Shown: one piece after another, positions 47,932-59,024 of the stretch | Layout: each line of letters begins with the position of its first letter | Position numbering within the stretch: the first letter of the stretch is position 1 | Origin: Gibbula magus | Taxonomy: Eukaryota > Mollusca > Gastropoda > Trochida > Trochidae | Assembly: GCA_936450465.1 (NCBI GenBank) | Contig: OW388289.1 | Location: 79,410,593-79,474,592, forward strand | DNA length: 64,000 nucleotides | Direction: 5' to 3' | Translations under genes and position numbers: made by a program | The notes under the pieces: model-generated | The model's input: the letters and a program-made list of their open reading frames with translations, nothing else | What the model was told of the DNA's origin: nothing | Database searches by the model: none

Positions 47932-48596
47932 TTAAAAAAATATGTGTTTGCCCTCATGTTAGACAGACAATTAAGCTACTTTGGGAGCACTGGTGATGAC
48001 TGGTAATGATAGGTAACTCATTACATTGGGAACTTGTACTTCATCTGGTAGGCGAAAGAGCATAAATAATTCTGAGAGAAAGCTTGGATCTTTGTTTATC
48101 CTGCACTGATTGTAGGTACAGAGTGTGTATCTTGCATTGTATTGGTAATGAGTTGAGGTCTGAACAGGGGTGATGTGAGAGTCGTGATACCAGTGACAAT
48201 ATTCTCGATACGCTAAAAATGAGATGGTGCATTTTTTCAGTGTTTCAAGTTTGCCAAGAGGTGACAGTCGCATAAAAGAAATGGAACAAAACAGACCGCT
48301 ATAGTCTTATACATAGACAGTGCAATCAATTAATGTTGTTTTAAATATATTACTCGCCAGTTGTTACAACCACTGTTGACTGTATGCGACTCGAACCTAG
48401 TGCATTATGTTATGTCTGATAGTTCTAGTTCTATATATTGTCGGTGGAAAAGATTTGGTGAACATCATGTCTATAATACTTTCAATCAAATCAGTATTTT
48501 GCAGTTTCTTTCATTGAGTTAATTGAATACATTTAATTGAATGTGTTCTTATGTTAAAGGATTTTTTTGGGCACTAAGAGAACCAACCTTAATGAA

Positions 48597-49412
48597 TAGT
48601 AGCAAGAAATTCCCTTGCAAAAGTCAATCAATTCCTTGCAAAATATAGAACAGACCATTATCTTTAGAATAAGCATGGATAACAATAAAACGCGTTGTTG
48701 GTTCATATGAATATGCGTAACTATGCCAAAATAAATACATATGTTGACTGTGGTGGCCATTTTGAATTTGGCGGCAATCTTGGAAGAAAATTAATTTGAC
48801 CCCTTCGACTAGAATTATATGAAGACCATAAGCTAACAATACCAACTAAACCTTAACAAGATTAAAGAAAACAATTCAATTCTAGATTATCGAAGGATAC
48901 CATTCAGCAACAGATTGGCCGCCATTTTCGATTATGTTTTGCTATTGTCAATAACGGGATTACGAATAAATTGCAAGTCATAATATTTCAAGTCTAAACA
49001 AGCCAGATCCACAATGAAATGAATGATTTAAACACGCAGAAACGTACAAAAAGATAAATCAACTTATGTCACTAAATTGGCCACCATTTTGGTTGTTTTT
49101 GCTTCTGGATCATTTGTACCATTGTTAACAAGGGATTTATCAATATAGTATAAATCATTGTATTTCTGGGTTCTAAAATAGCATAAATAACAATAAAATA
49201 GCCTGAATGGATAATTTTAATATGCAGAAACTGTAAAAACGGATATGGTTTAAACAGTGGCGGCCATTTTGAATTTGGCGGCCATCTTGGATCGAAATTG
49301 ACTTGGCCCTCAGACCAAATTTAATCGAAATACCATAAGCTATCTTTGTGCAAAGTTTGGTACTTTTCACCAAAAGTGCACAATCATTTCACCATTCTGC
49401 CTGACTAAATCA
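48597..49412 (-). repeat. Right inverted arm of the foldback element
   Basis: Inverse complement of 46297-47125 with moderate divergence and small indels, including GGCGGCCATTTTGAATTTGG near 49260 and again in similar form near 48755. Confidence 0.8.
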
Positions 49413-51750
49413 AACTTGTAATAGTATGACTGACATAGTATAAGTCCTATGAATGCCCTGTATTGACACAAGAGCTGTAATAAAAATGAGAATATATCAT
49501 CAGAGTGAATATGCATTAATATAAAAAAATCTTTATTACTAATTACACTGTGCATCTCTTTTAGTGTTGACTGATGAAAGAAAGATAAAAGATTTACATA
49601 TCGAAAGGAATAACTTTATGAAAAGAAGAGCGGATAATACTGAAATTAAATACATATATATATACATATTTCGATATTTTATGAAACCATTCAATCGGTT
49701 TCTCTAACTCTGCAAACTAACATATTTGTATTCAACGACTTGATGATGTGTTTAATGTGTATATGTAAATCTTTCGCACATTCCTTCATGCAAAAATGTG
49801 ATCTTTTAATTATTAATTTAATGAAAACAGTAAGCAGTGCAAGTGAAAGTTAAACTTTTTGTCCCGCGCACATGTTAAAATAGAAGCACAAGTGTTCCAA
49901 GAAGTATATGTCCCACTGACTGTATGTTGTGTGTTTTGTTTGCAACTTCACTCTAATATCTGTCATGAGAACATTATGGGGGTACTGTGATGTCTTAGGA
50001 ATGCACATGTCATTAGGAATATCAAATAGAAAATTGTTTGATCGTTTCAAAAACTTTGAAGTAACAAAGGACCTGATCGCAAATGGTTACTTTGCAAAAT
50101 CACGTTTAAAGTTATTTCCGCTGAATATTTCAAACGAAAACTGAACGTTTTGTCTAAATAACGTTTTAATGACATTGGATTTGTCCGGAGCTACCAACTG
50201 ACATTCTATTTAACTGTTTCTGGTTATTCCTGAATTATTCCAAAATCGTTAACACAAACTGCAATTGTCATTGACAATCGATTTGAAGTAAAGAGAGATA
50301 TGTCATTTTAAAAGTCATAACCTTCAGTTATCAATAATGTGCACTAGTTTATGTCCTGTTGATAAATTACAAGCGTCATGTACATAACATCTCTGGAAAA
50401 GTATAGAATTTATGTCGTTAATCGAGTCAAAGATATCGGATAATTTATTTATAAGATTTAAATTTCTTATTATATTTAAAGACATTGTGATGGCTATAAG
50501 TTATTTGGATACTTTTCAAAACTAAGTTATATGTGTTTTCCTGATAAACTGATCAAACAAAATAATCCCTAGCCATAACATTTCCATTACCAAAAAAGGT
50601 TTGAGAACTACATACCGTCTCTTCTTACATGTACTGATGATTCCAATTACAGCTGAAAATTCATCAAAGGCCTGAACAGAAATCTTATCCTACATAAGGG
50701 GCTTAATAAATAGTACAGCAATTTAAAAAGGCTTGGGTGTAATTTCCTTTGACATTCTCTGATCTGTGTCTGATAGAGGAGTGATCCGATCTCACTACAG
50801 ATATAAACAGAAGATGCCTGTACTTTCAGCTGAGCGTGAAATAACAATGATAATTGTTTGTCAATTGTTTGCACAATTGAAACTTATTGTTCAGTTCTAA
50901 AATAGTATACATAGCAGTAGTACTTGTTTCTACGTCTCAGTCTCATTCAAAGTTGCGCAGTCCTATAAAACGAGTTGCGTGTACACTGTACGAAATGCAA
51001 CTTCAATTTCAAAATAACTTTTGAAATAAATTTATATACCCGAATGTACCTTCTTCTGAGATAATGTATTATATGTATGACGTGTGTCGGAATCCCGAAT
51101 TGAGATGAATAAAGCCTTTCAACATTTATATTCAAAACTTGGAAACTTGATTTATGGGCGAATGGATTGTTATTAATCTCATACTGTTAGACAGTCCACA
51201 CTAATACAGTAATAATTAAGTTCTTTGCATATGACTCTCTCACAATATTATAATTAGATTGGAACATCTCCTAAATTACTTTGGGAGAAACTTGGGTAAG
51301 TCGGATAATTTGTTTCTCATGCCTTCCTTCATTGAATAAAATGTGTTGAAATAAAAGCTTCCATTGCATTTAGGTTAGCGGTATTCTCGTTCGCTGTAGC
51401 AGGAAATGAATGTGTTTTGTGATTGGAGTTTGACTCAGATAATAAGTTGCTCCGATTATATGGACATGGCTCTTCAATGTCATTGGTGGAATTTCTGGTT
51501 CATTTGATAAATCTGCTTTACCTGAGTATGACCACAATCTAAACAATAAACATCGTCATTGTTAAGACTATGACAATGCAAGGACAATTTACATACAGGT
51601 AGATTATGATTCATTTGTATAAGAGCAATCATTCAGTAACAGTTCATATAAGCCAAAAGCTAGCTAAAAACAAAGTGGTTCATTGTAGGTGAAAGTCATC
51701 TACAAAATATATACATGGTGCAATGAATATTGAACTAAGATATTATTCAT

Positions 51751-52740
51751 TGCATAGAATAGTTTATATTAATGTATATGTAAACCTTACATTTATAAAT
51801 TCGGTTAACAGTTTCAGACGCCAGTTGTTGTGTCCTTCACTGTGAACTGACTTGAAACCAGTTGTGTATGTCTTTTTCAAATTGTTTATGTCATATCGAC
51901 GCCTGGATCAAAGATAACTGCTTGCATGCGACGTTTACACATTCCTCGAAAATAAATTGCATAATAAATACTTCCAGTATTGTACACAAACAGCGTCATA
52001 ATAACACCTTTATTTATGATAATAGTTCTTCCTTTGTTAATCTCATAAGGAGAAACATTAATTATTTGTTCTTTATGCACCATCTTTTTTACAAAAATGC
52101 TTAGCTATGAATTTTATGTCACATTTTTTTAATAAGCCATCTAAGTGCTCATTCATGCTTATAGGTAAACACATTCTCCGCCCATCGCTGTTACTATGAG
52201 ATGATTAAAAATAAGTTGTTCACATACTACAAAAGACTGACCATGTTGAATTTTTTAAAAACTACACATTGGCGTTTTTGTTTCATTCAATTATACAACA
52301 GTGATGATTGTTTTCCTCACATTGTTTTGTGAAATTTGCTCCTAGAACAACATATTAAAATCGTCCTACTAAGACGGATGTTTAAGTGACATATTAGTGA
52401 AAAATAAATGCGTATCTGAAATATTTCTTTATATACTATGTTATTGTTAATACAATAAGGCTACCGAACTTCATTTATAAATGTACAACATGTAGGTGAT
52501 TAAAGGCTAATCTGATTATCTATATTTAATGATTTTTACACACGCTGTGTAAAATACAAAATTTAGTTTTGGAATTATTACACTCTACATCTCTGAATGT
52601 CACACGCAATTACATTCTTAGATTTTCCTTGAACATTTACATCATAACATATCACATATCATGTTTGCATGTACATTGTGTAAGAAAAGGGATGTATTGC
52701 GAGATGTTCCTACAAATACACGTTTCAAGTAACCAAAGCA
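51751..52740. other. Region with no recognised gene
   Basis: AT-rich sequence after the last D1/D2 match visible within the window. Overlapping short open frames on both strands near 51862-52104 are not convincing. Nothing else noted. Confidence 0.4.
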
Positions 52741-54070
52741 AATTTTTAAAGCACCCCAAACCTCAGGGGGGTACGTTTCGCGAAAATGATTCTGAAAACA
52801 ATAAAGAATAAAGACACAAAGGTATTGGATTAAAAATCCACTCCAAAATATGAGAAAAAAAACGTTTTTAAAAAAACTTCATTAACACAGCCGCCAAACG
52901 TTTCATTAGCCAATCAGCTGGTAGCGAAGGTGTGACGTGTTACTCGTGAATCATGCCCTAACGATTATCTGGCTTATGTTATTGTTTACATTATACACTT
53001 GTAAAGCCGTCACGTATTTTTCACTCATTTCACTTGTCAAAACAGCCTCAAAGTGATCAAAGCTATAAGAAACAATGTCGGCATATTCTGTTCACTCGTT
53101 GATTAACTTTAGTTGTACACATGTGTTAAGATTGTTTAATCTCCGATTGTGCCCAGTGGATCTTTCAACGTAAATCTACCGCAATTGTCTTTTCTTTGTG
53201 TCATTTTGAAGTGTCAATTATATAGCGTAACTGCGTGTATGTCTATGACTGACCATTTTACCGCTATGTCAGACTCTGATTCTAGCAATGCGATCTCGCT
53301 TTGAACAAATTAAGTCAAGCAATAACGAATATTTGTATGAAAAACAAACTTATGTACCAAATGATCGGGATCATCTTGCTAGCACAAACACATCTCGTTT
53401 CTATGTTTCACGTTTATCTACCATTATGTACAACAATTAATAGCCCGAGTTTCCCCCTTAAAAACCTGTAACAATGTGGAAAATTATATGATTTTCTTAG
53501 TTATAATGCAATTATTCTATTATCAATAATAAAAAGTCACCATGAGAAAAATTGACGCAGTAGCCCTCACACTATAAAGGCCTCAAACACAAATTCAAGC
53601 ATAACAAAAGATTAAATAATAATGACGTTTATACTTGAACATTGTAGATCGTTTTTATTTTTGAATTGTCAGTTATTCATTTCAAAACATATTGTAACCT
53701 ATAAAATAACCTAACACTCCGCTCGATTGGTAAAAAAGAACAAATCTAAAATCGGCGACTGAATATCGAAAAATGCTTCAAAAACTCCGAAATTACTCCC
53801 TACAGACGCACAAATACCCATTCTATCGGAAACTTGCAATGTCAAAAGTTGTTATTATGTTTAAACGTATTATCGACGAAAATCAACAAATCGCCTAAGG
53901 ATTTCAATGAAGGCAACTCCTGAGTATGACGTCACATCGCTAACGAAGGCTTAGCTCCACTAGTGCGGCTCGACGAAAGTGTTTCAAGAGTGAGATTATT
54001 TGCAGGCGAATTTTACTAACTTTGAACAGCGGTATCTTGGTGAGCAGGTGACGCTTCGAAATATTTTTTT
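52740..54070. other. Block of unlike composition, possible inserted element
   Basis: This block has more CpG and G/C-rich words than its surroundings, for example AGCCAATCAGCTGGTAGCGA (a CCAAT-box-like word), CTCCACTAGTGCGGCTCGAC and a TGACGTCA octamer at 53927. The octamer is shared with the Helentron/HINE-like elements. I found no terminal repeats or open frame, so whether it is a transposon, a promoter/CpG-rich region or both is unresolved. Confidence 0.3.
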
Positions 54071-54550
54071 TTTTTTTTGTTTAATTGAAAGTATTCTCTA
54101 TAAATGAATTAACATCGAAAAAAACAGAGAGATGATATTTTCTTTAAAATTCAAGACAAGGATGTTGAACACCGAAGATAAAAAATAATTGAAGTTTGTT
54201 CATGGACTAGTATGTTTTATGTCTTGATGCATTCCTTTGTGGATTGTATACATGGATGAATGTGCAAAGTAAAGGTTGACATTTTCATAATATTTAAAGA
54301 TATTTTAGCTGAAATCAAGTGTAAATATTGAAATATGTACACTTGGTTTGTAGAAACAGTTCACAATGTATATTTTCATTCGTTGGGTGGTTCCTCTAAG
54401 AACATATGGGCTTGTAATTAATGTGTATTCCCTGACTCCTGAGAAAAATTGAGGAAAAAAACAACTATGAAATGTTTGGGATGTTGTGCGTTCAAAGTGT
54501 AATCTCATTTGTCATTGAGTGATAGTGATAGATCGGTTTCCTAATGAGAT

Positions 54551-54584
54551 CCCCCCCCCCCCCCCCCCCCCCCCTCTTACGTAC
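54551..54584. repeat. Poly-C run, 34 bp
   Basis: An uninterrupted run of 34 C residues, flanked by GAGAT and TCTTAC. Mononucleotide C runs of this length are rare in AT-rich DNA and are prone to length error in sequencing. Confidence 0.95.
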
Positions 54585-55341
54585 ATATAACAATATATAT
54601 TATAAACTTGATAAATAGCTAATTTGAGATATTTAATATTAAAAAAACGGCGCCTTTAATTTGTTTTCTTATTTATGTCCATGTCATTGAAAGATCTGGT
54701 TTTTGATAAATTCTGTTAAATAGATGAACCAAGGCATGATCAAACTGAGACCAAATGTTGACATTCCTTGCATCTGATTACACCGGAACGGAAAATGTGC
54801 CCGGAAATTTTATGGAGATAAAAACAAGTTGTTCATTGCAGTGTTTTCTGGATAAATATAATTTTCTGTTTTAGATAACATTTTTTAGACTTTTTAAGAG
54901 ATATTTTCATATATCATTTCACACGTTTGCACTACGTGCAGATCATAAACCTTTATTTGAAATATTATATTAAATAATGAAAGTGTCAAAACCCTTTCAA
55001 CAAATTATATGACCGAAAATAAAAATGTGGACTAGTGGATTTCAGAATCTTAAAGGTAAATTAGACTGATTTTTACAATTGAATTTCATTTATTTAATAT
55101 ACCCATTTCTCCTAATCATTAAGAGCCTTCATTTATTCGTTTGGATTTTCTAAGCTAGCATATGAGGATAAGGAAAAGTTGGTAATATTGGTTCCGATTG
55201 AATTCAACAGAATTGGCCAAAACCATACATTAATGTTTCGGCTGCATTTCAATAATGAACGTGAGCATCAAATATGTAGTAATTTCATAATTTTGTAATT
55301 TACGATAAAAGAGAAACTAAAACTCAAGCTTTCATGACATA

Positions 55342-55367
55342 CGAGGGGCGTTCAATAAGTGTTGCAA
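55342..55367 (+). repeat. Mariner left terminal inverted repeat
   Basis: CGAGGGGCGTTCAATAAGTG then TTGCAA, the exact inverse complement of 56466-56491. Confidence 0.95.
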
Positions 55368-55421
55368 CTTCAATATAAAACCAACTCGCGTAGTCAATTT
55401 TTTACTTTTATTTTTCAATAT

Positions 55422-56317
55422 AGTTACCCTAGGAACAGGAAGTAGTCACTGGGGGCTAGGTCTGGGCTGTAGGGTGGGTGGTTAAGCTGTTCGAATCCAC
55501 AATCACGTGTAGCGGCCTGTGCAACTCTTGACTTGTGGACTGGAGCGTTGTCATGCAAAATCAGAACACCACGTGTCAACATTCCACGGCGTTTCTGTCG
55601 AATTGTCTTTCGCAAGTCTTGCATTAGGTTGGCATAATATTGACCATTCATTGTAGTTTTGGTTGGCAAGTAATCAATTAATAATATGCCTTTTGCATCC
55701 CAAAAGATTGTCGCCATAACCTTGCCAGCTGATGGTTGAGTGCGAAACTTCAGGGGAGGCGGTGAACTCGGGTGCTTCCATTGCTTGGATTCCAGTTTAG
55801 TTTCCGGGTCCCAGTGGTGGATCCAGGTTTCGTCACCTGTCACCAGACGAGACAAAAACCTGGCTTCATCCGCATTAAACCGATCCAGGAGCTCCATGCA
55901 ACTTTCGGCTCTCTTCTGGCGATACTTGTGCTGTGAGGTTTCTGGGTACCCATCTTGCAGATACCTTGGACATACCAAGATGGTCATGAATTATTTTTTC
56001 AACACTTCCAACTGATATCTGGAATTCCAAAGACAGTTCAGAAACTTTAACACGGCGGTCAGCTAAAATTCGTCTTTCGATAGCGGCAATAACTTCCGGT
56101 CGGGTGATTTCAGATGGCCTGCCTGACCGTGGGTCATCGTTTAAGGACTCCCTGCCCCGCTTGAACTGAAGAGACCAGCAACAAACTGTTGAAAAGTTAG
56201 GAGCATCCTTAAATTACCCATCACATTACACATACGATTATGTATTTCTGTAGCTTTTCATCCCTCTTAAGTAGGGAACTTGATCACAGCGCGTTGTTCA
56301 TGTTTGAGAGAATCCAT
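55422..56317 (-). pseudogene. Mariner transposase pseudogene (DD34D)
   Basis: The minus strand starts at an ATG (56317) encoding MDSLKHEQRAVIKF, the usual kind of start for this mariner clade, then is broken by frameshifts within the helix-turn-helix part. RESLNDDPRSGRPSE and ISVGSVEKIIHDHLGMSK are readable in one frame. Another frameshift near 55920 leads into the catalytic part: VTGDETWIHHWDPE (first D), LILHDNAPVHKS (second D), and YSPDLAPSDYFLF (third D, 34 residues after the second). A stop (TAA, 55422-55424) follows FLFLG, so about 60 C-terminal residues are missing. The longest open frame (55424-55987) begins out of the true frame, so its first residues are not transposase. Confidence 0.9.
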
Positions 56318-56465
56318 GATTATGGAGACCCCTAGGTCAGCGCAGCTATTATATCTAAATAATTGTTATGTCTAGAAATTGTTTTGACATGTGTCAATGT
56401 TATGTTTTGACTATAGTAACACCTGCTATAAGCTGACACTGTTTATGTAAACACCAATGCCCCGC

Positions 56466-56491
56466 TTGCAACACTTATTGAACGCCCCTCG
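56466..56491 (-). repeat. Mariner right terminal inverted repeat
   Basis: Exact inverse complement of 55342-55367, followed by the TA target dinucleotide at 56492-56493. Confidence 0.95.
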
Positions 56492-58811
56492 TATGTTCAT
56501 TCTTCAGAGTAATATTCAAATCGACTGTATTCTTGTTCTGATTTTGAATTCAGTGGACATTTACTGGTTCATATTTCAAACCAGAAAGGTGTAAAGAGCA
56601 TTTGAAATTTTATGTTTAAAATAATCAGCTCATAAGTTTCTTTATCTCGTTCTAAATGCCACGCATTTAAAGCACTGTCATGTTTTCACCAGTTCGTCTT
56701 GTCTTAAGCTGTTTCATAGTGCTTCATCAGTGTATCTGTATCCGTTTCGCTGTGCAACAAAGAGAATACCTAAATATACACAGGCCAGACAGTATGTTCT
56801 TTGTCCATGAAGTATCGAGGATATTAAGTCTACAGTGACCCTCTGCCACTGCCTTGGCGTCCGGTGAGTGCACATATATTTTGAAATAAAGACAAACTTT
56901 ATAAACGAAATATGCTTATTTCTAAAGCATTTCACAACGATTTAAATTGAGCAACATTAATGTATTTATGATGATTTCCACTGTGTTAATATTTATAATA
57001 TTTCAAAATTTTGAAAGCTAAAATATCACTAATTGAATTATAAATTACTCTATATCTGTCTCACAGCATGTTCTCTTGATATAGATCAATTATAAGTGTT
57101 ATTTCAAAGGATTCACAAAATTGTGGTATTGGTACCTTTCGTAAAGTTTGACATTTAATGTGTTATTGTAAGTGAAAATTATTAACTATGAGAATGACTG
57201 CTGCTTTTGAATTTAAACTGTTGTGCAGAATAATTAATCAATTTGTAAAACCAAGTTACCTTTGTCGGGCATCAACTAAACGATTTAGAGAACTATGATT
57301 CATTAACGATTGGTGCAAAACAAATATCAGATCATTTCATTGTTAATCATAGTTAAAAGTATCTGCAAATGTGGAAATTTCCCTTATTCTCACATAGGTG
57401 AGTTTAAATTATATAGGCTGCAATATTAAACATTGTACACCACAAACCAGTGATTTGTTTCGTTATTGACGAATATTTATTGACTTTTAAAAACGATTGC
57501 CAGAGGTACTTTTCTCATGAGCTTCAACAGACAATGGATATGTTTACCTTGTTATAAAGATGTAATAGTCTGGAAGGTTTCCGGTATGCTGAAAACAGGT
57601 ACAGCAAAGTAATGCTTGTTATAGTCTGATTTTTGTGGTTATCAGTTATGGAAACCAATAATGGTGTTCCCATTCAGAAAGGATATTGACATCTTGTTAA
57701 TTTTTCCAGTTTACAAAAGCAAACAGTTATTTCTGTTGAATGCTTTATGAGCTGCTAAAGCAAACTGAAATTAAACAAACGTAATTTCAAATGGTATAGT
57801 TGTTACTCAGAATGTACAGTTTTAATCAAAGGTAACTGTTGTTGACCCTTGACATCTCATAGAATACATAGAATTTTCTTTATCTATATTGTTTCTTTGC
57901 GCTAATAGACAAATCTTTATCCGAATTTTACGTTCTCCTATATGTCATGTTTGTTTTGAAACCGAGAAGGGATGTCCCTCATTCTACTGAATGCATGCTT
58001 AAGCATGAACAAGCAAATTGTATTGGCTATCTTGATTTATACATTCGTGTTCTCTTTATGATTGATCATTGATTTGTAGAATTTGTAATTTGTAACTATG
58101 TTCTAGGCAAACAATAATCAATCAGAATTATAACGAATGTAATTGAATCGAATTGAGCTTGGGAGGAATCAGCATGAATATGTTTTGATATTGAAAATAT
58201 CATGCCATACTATTGTAGTTATAAATATTAGTAGCGAGCAACTCTTATATTTGTTCTTAAAACTGTTTTTCATATGATTCTTAAGGGCTTTAAATGTTTT
58301 TATATACACATATGTATTACATTTCTTCAGTGTAGTCCAGATAAAGTAAAGAATGTAGATATGTTAGTATGTGCATTTATAACATTTATATTAACCATTT
58401 CGAAAATTACGGTCTATTAACAATGCACTTAGAGTAACTTAACTTTAGAAATAATAACATAAGTGAGTTTTGATAATTGATGCATATATTTCATGTTCTT
58501 CCATCGTTTGAAATTAGTTAGTTTAAAGGTCACATTGATCGCATATTTGACATGGTTAATGTTATCATTTGGCTAATTGAAACTTCCCTTACACATGAAT
58601 AATAAAGTACATTCACTTATTACACACAGGTGAGTGAGAACAGTTCGAGATATTTTGTGTATCTAACGTATGTTAGGTACTGCGAGCGACTGAAAGATAG
58701 TTCCAGGGTGATGACCCAAGGTCACGAGGGCAGGACTACTTTTGCCATTCATAAGTAAACAAATAAGTAACTTCTCGAGAGTTGCAAGCTCAGAATTTAT
58801 TTTTTTTGAAA

Positions 58812-59024
58812 ATGACGACCAAGCCAAATGGACTCGGTCTTACGTCACCTGTACCGTCACACACAGCAGCTGGGAGTGTGGGTTATCTGACTTCCAACGT
58901 CACATCAACCAAGTTCATCTCGCCCTGCTGTTACCCGCTACCCACTCATCAGCATCATCAAAGTCTTAGTTATAATCCTCGTGCCAAGCGACATCGTTTG
59001 TTATTGTGTAACAATAGCATATGA
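58812..59024 (+). CDS. Hypothetical 70-aa ORF, GC-rich, on a D2-specific segment
   Basis: The ATG at 58812 is in a usable context (GAAAATGA). The protein begins MTTKPNGLGLTSPVPSHTAA, is rich in S, T, P and H (LPTHQHHQ) and ends NPRAKRHRLLLCNNSI. Base composition and codon third positions are markedly more GC-rich than anything nearby, which suggests real coding ancestry. AATAAA follows at about 59111. The surrounding 950 bp are absent from D1. A processed retrocopy or a first exon of an unseen gene would both fit. I recognise no domain. An overlapping frame at 58742-58969 is treated as its shadow. Confidence 0.4.
   Translation: MTTKPNGLGLTSPVPSHTAAGSVGYLTSNVTSTKFISPCCYPLPTHQHHQSLSYNPRAKRHRLLLCNNSI

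Larger units (their letters stand above)
46297..49412. mobile_element. Foldback-type transposable element, 3.1 kb
   Basis: The two ends are inverted copies of each other: the left arm begins TTAGTCAGGCAGAATGGTG, and the right arm ends CACCATTCTGCCTGACTAA. The arms extend about 820 bp (46297-47125 and 48597-49412) with a spacer of about 1.5 kb. Arms contain repeated AAAATGGCCGCCAAATTCAA-type modules (around 46430, 46630, 46790 and 46945 on the left), so each arm is itself internally repetitive. The spacer carries a decayed transposon-type coding region (47676-47931). D2 lacks the element at the matching place (near 60765). I could not define a target duplication. Confidence 0.75.
42150..51750 (+). 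repeat. Diverged long duplication, copy D1
   Basis: A chain of collinear matches links this region to 54700-64000. Examples: GACATTCCTTGCATCTGAT at 42217 and 54760; the segment with GAATCGAATT at 44650 and 58140; GTTTCTCTAACTCTG at 49699 and 60960; GATTCCAATTACAGCTGAAA at 50640 and 62660; TTGAAATAAAAGCTTCCA at 51350 and 63467. Copies differ at many bases and by large insertions, so this duplication is much older than the triplication to the left. Private to D1 are the elements at 43481-43705, 45615-45978 and 46297-49412. I recognise no intact gene in it. Confidence 0.75.
55342..56491 (-). mobile_element. Degenerate mariner transposon, 1150 bp
   Basis: Bounded by TA on both sides (55340-55341 and 56492-56493). 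The terminal inverted repeats are perfect over at least 26 bp: CGAGGGGCGTTCAATAAGTG... at the left and ...CACTTATTGAACGCCCCTCG at the right. It lies in copy D2 and is absent from D1. A full mariner is about 1.3 kb, so some 150 bp are missing, matching a deletion of the transposase C terminus. The intact ends mean it could in principle have been mobilised in trans. Confidence 0.95.

Noticed and set aside
47971..48273. 100-codon minus-strand frame in the foldback spacer
   Set aside because: It overlaps a second minus-strand frame, and the plus strand just upstream carries the recognisable transposon relic. No motif supports the minus frame.
55424..55987. 187-codon frame taken as an intact transposase
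   Set aside because: Its first 20 or so residues are out of the transposase frame, the DNA-binding part lies in other frames upstream, and the C terminus is missing. It is a pseudogene.
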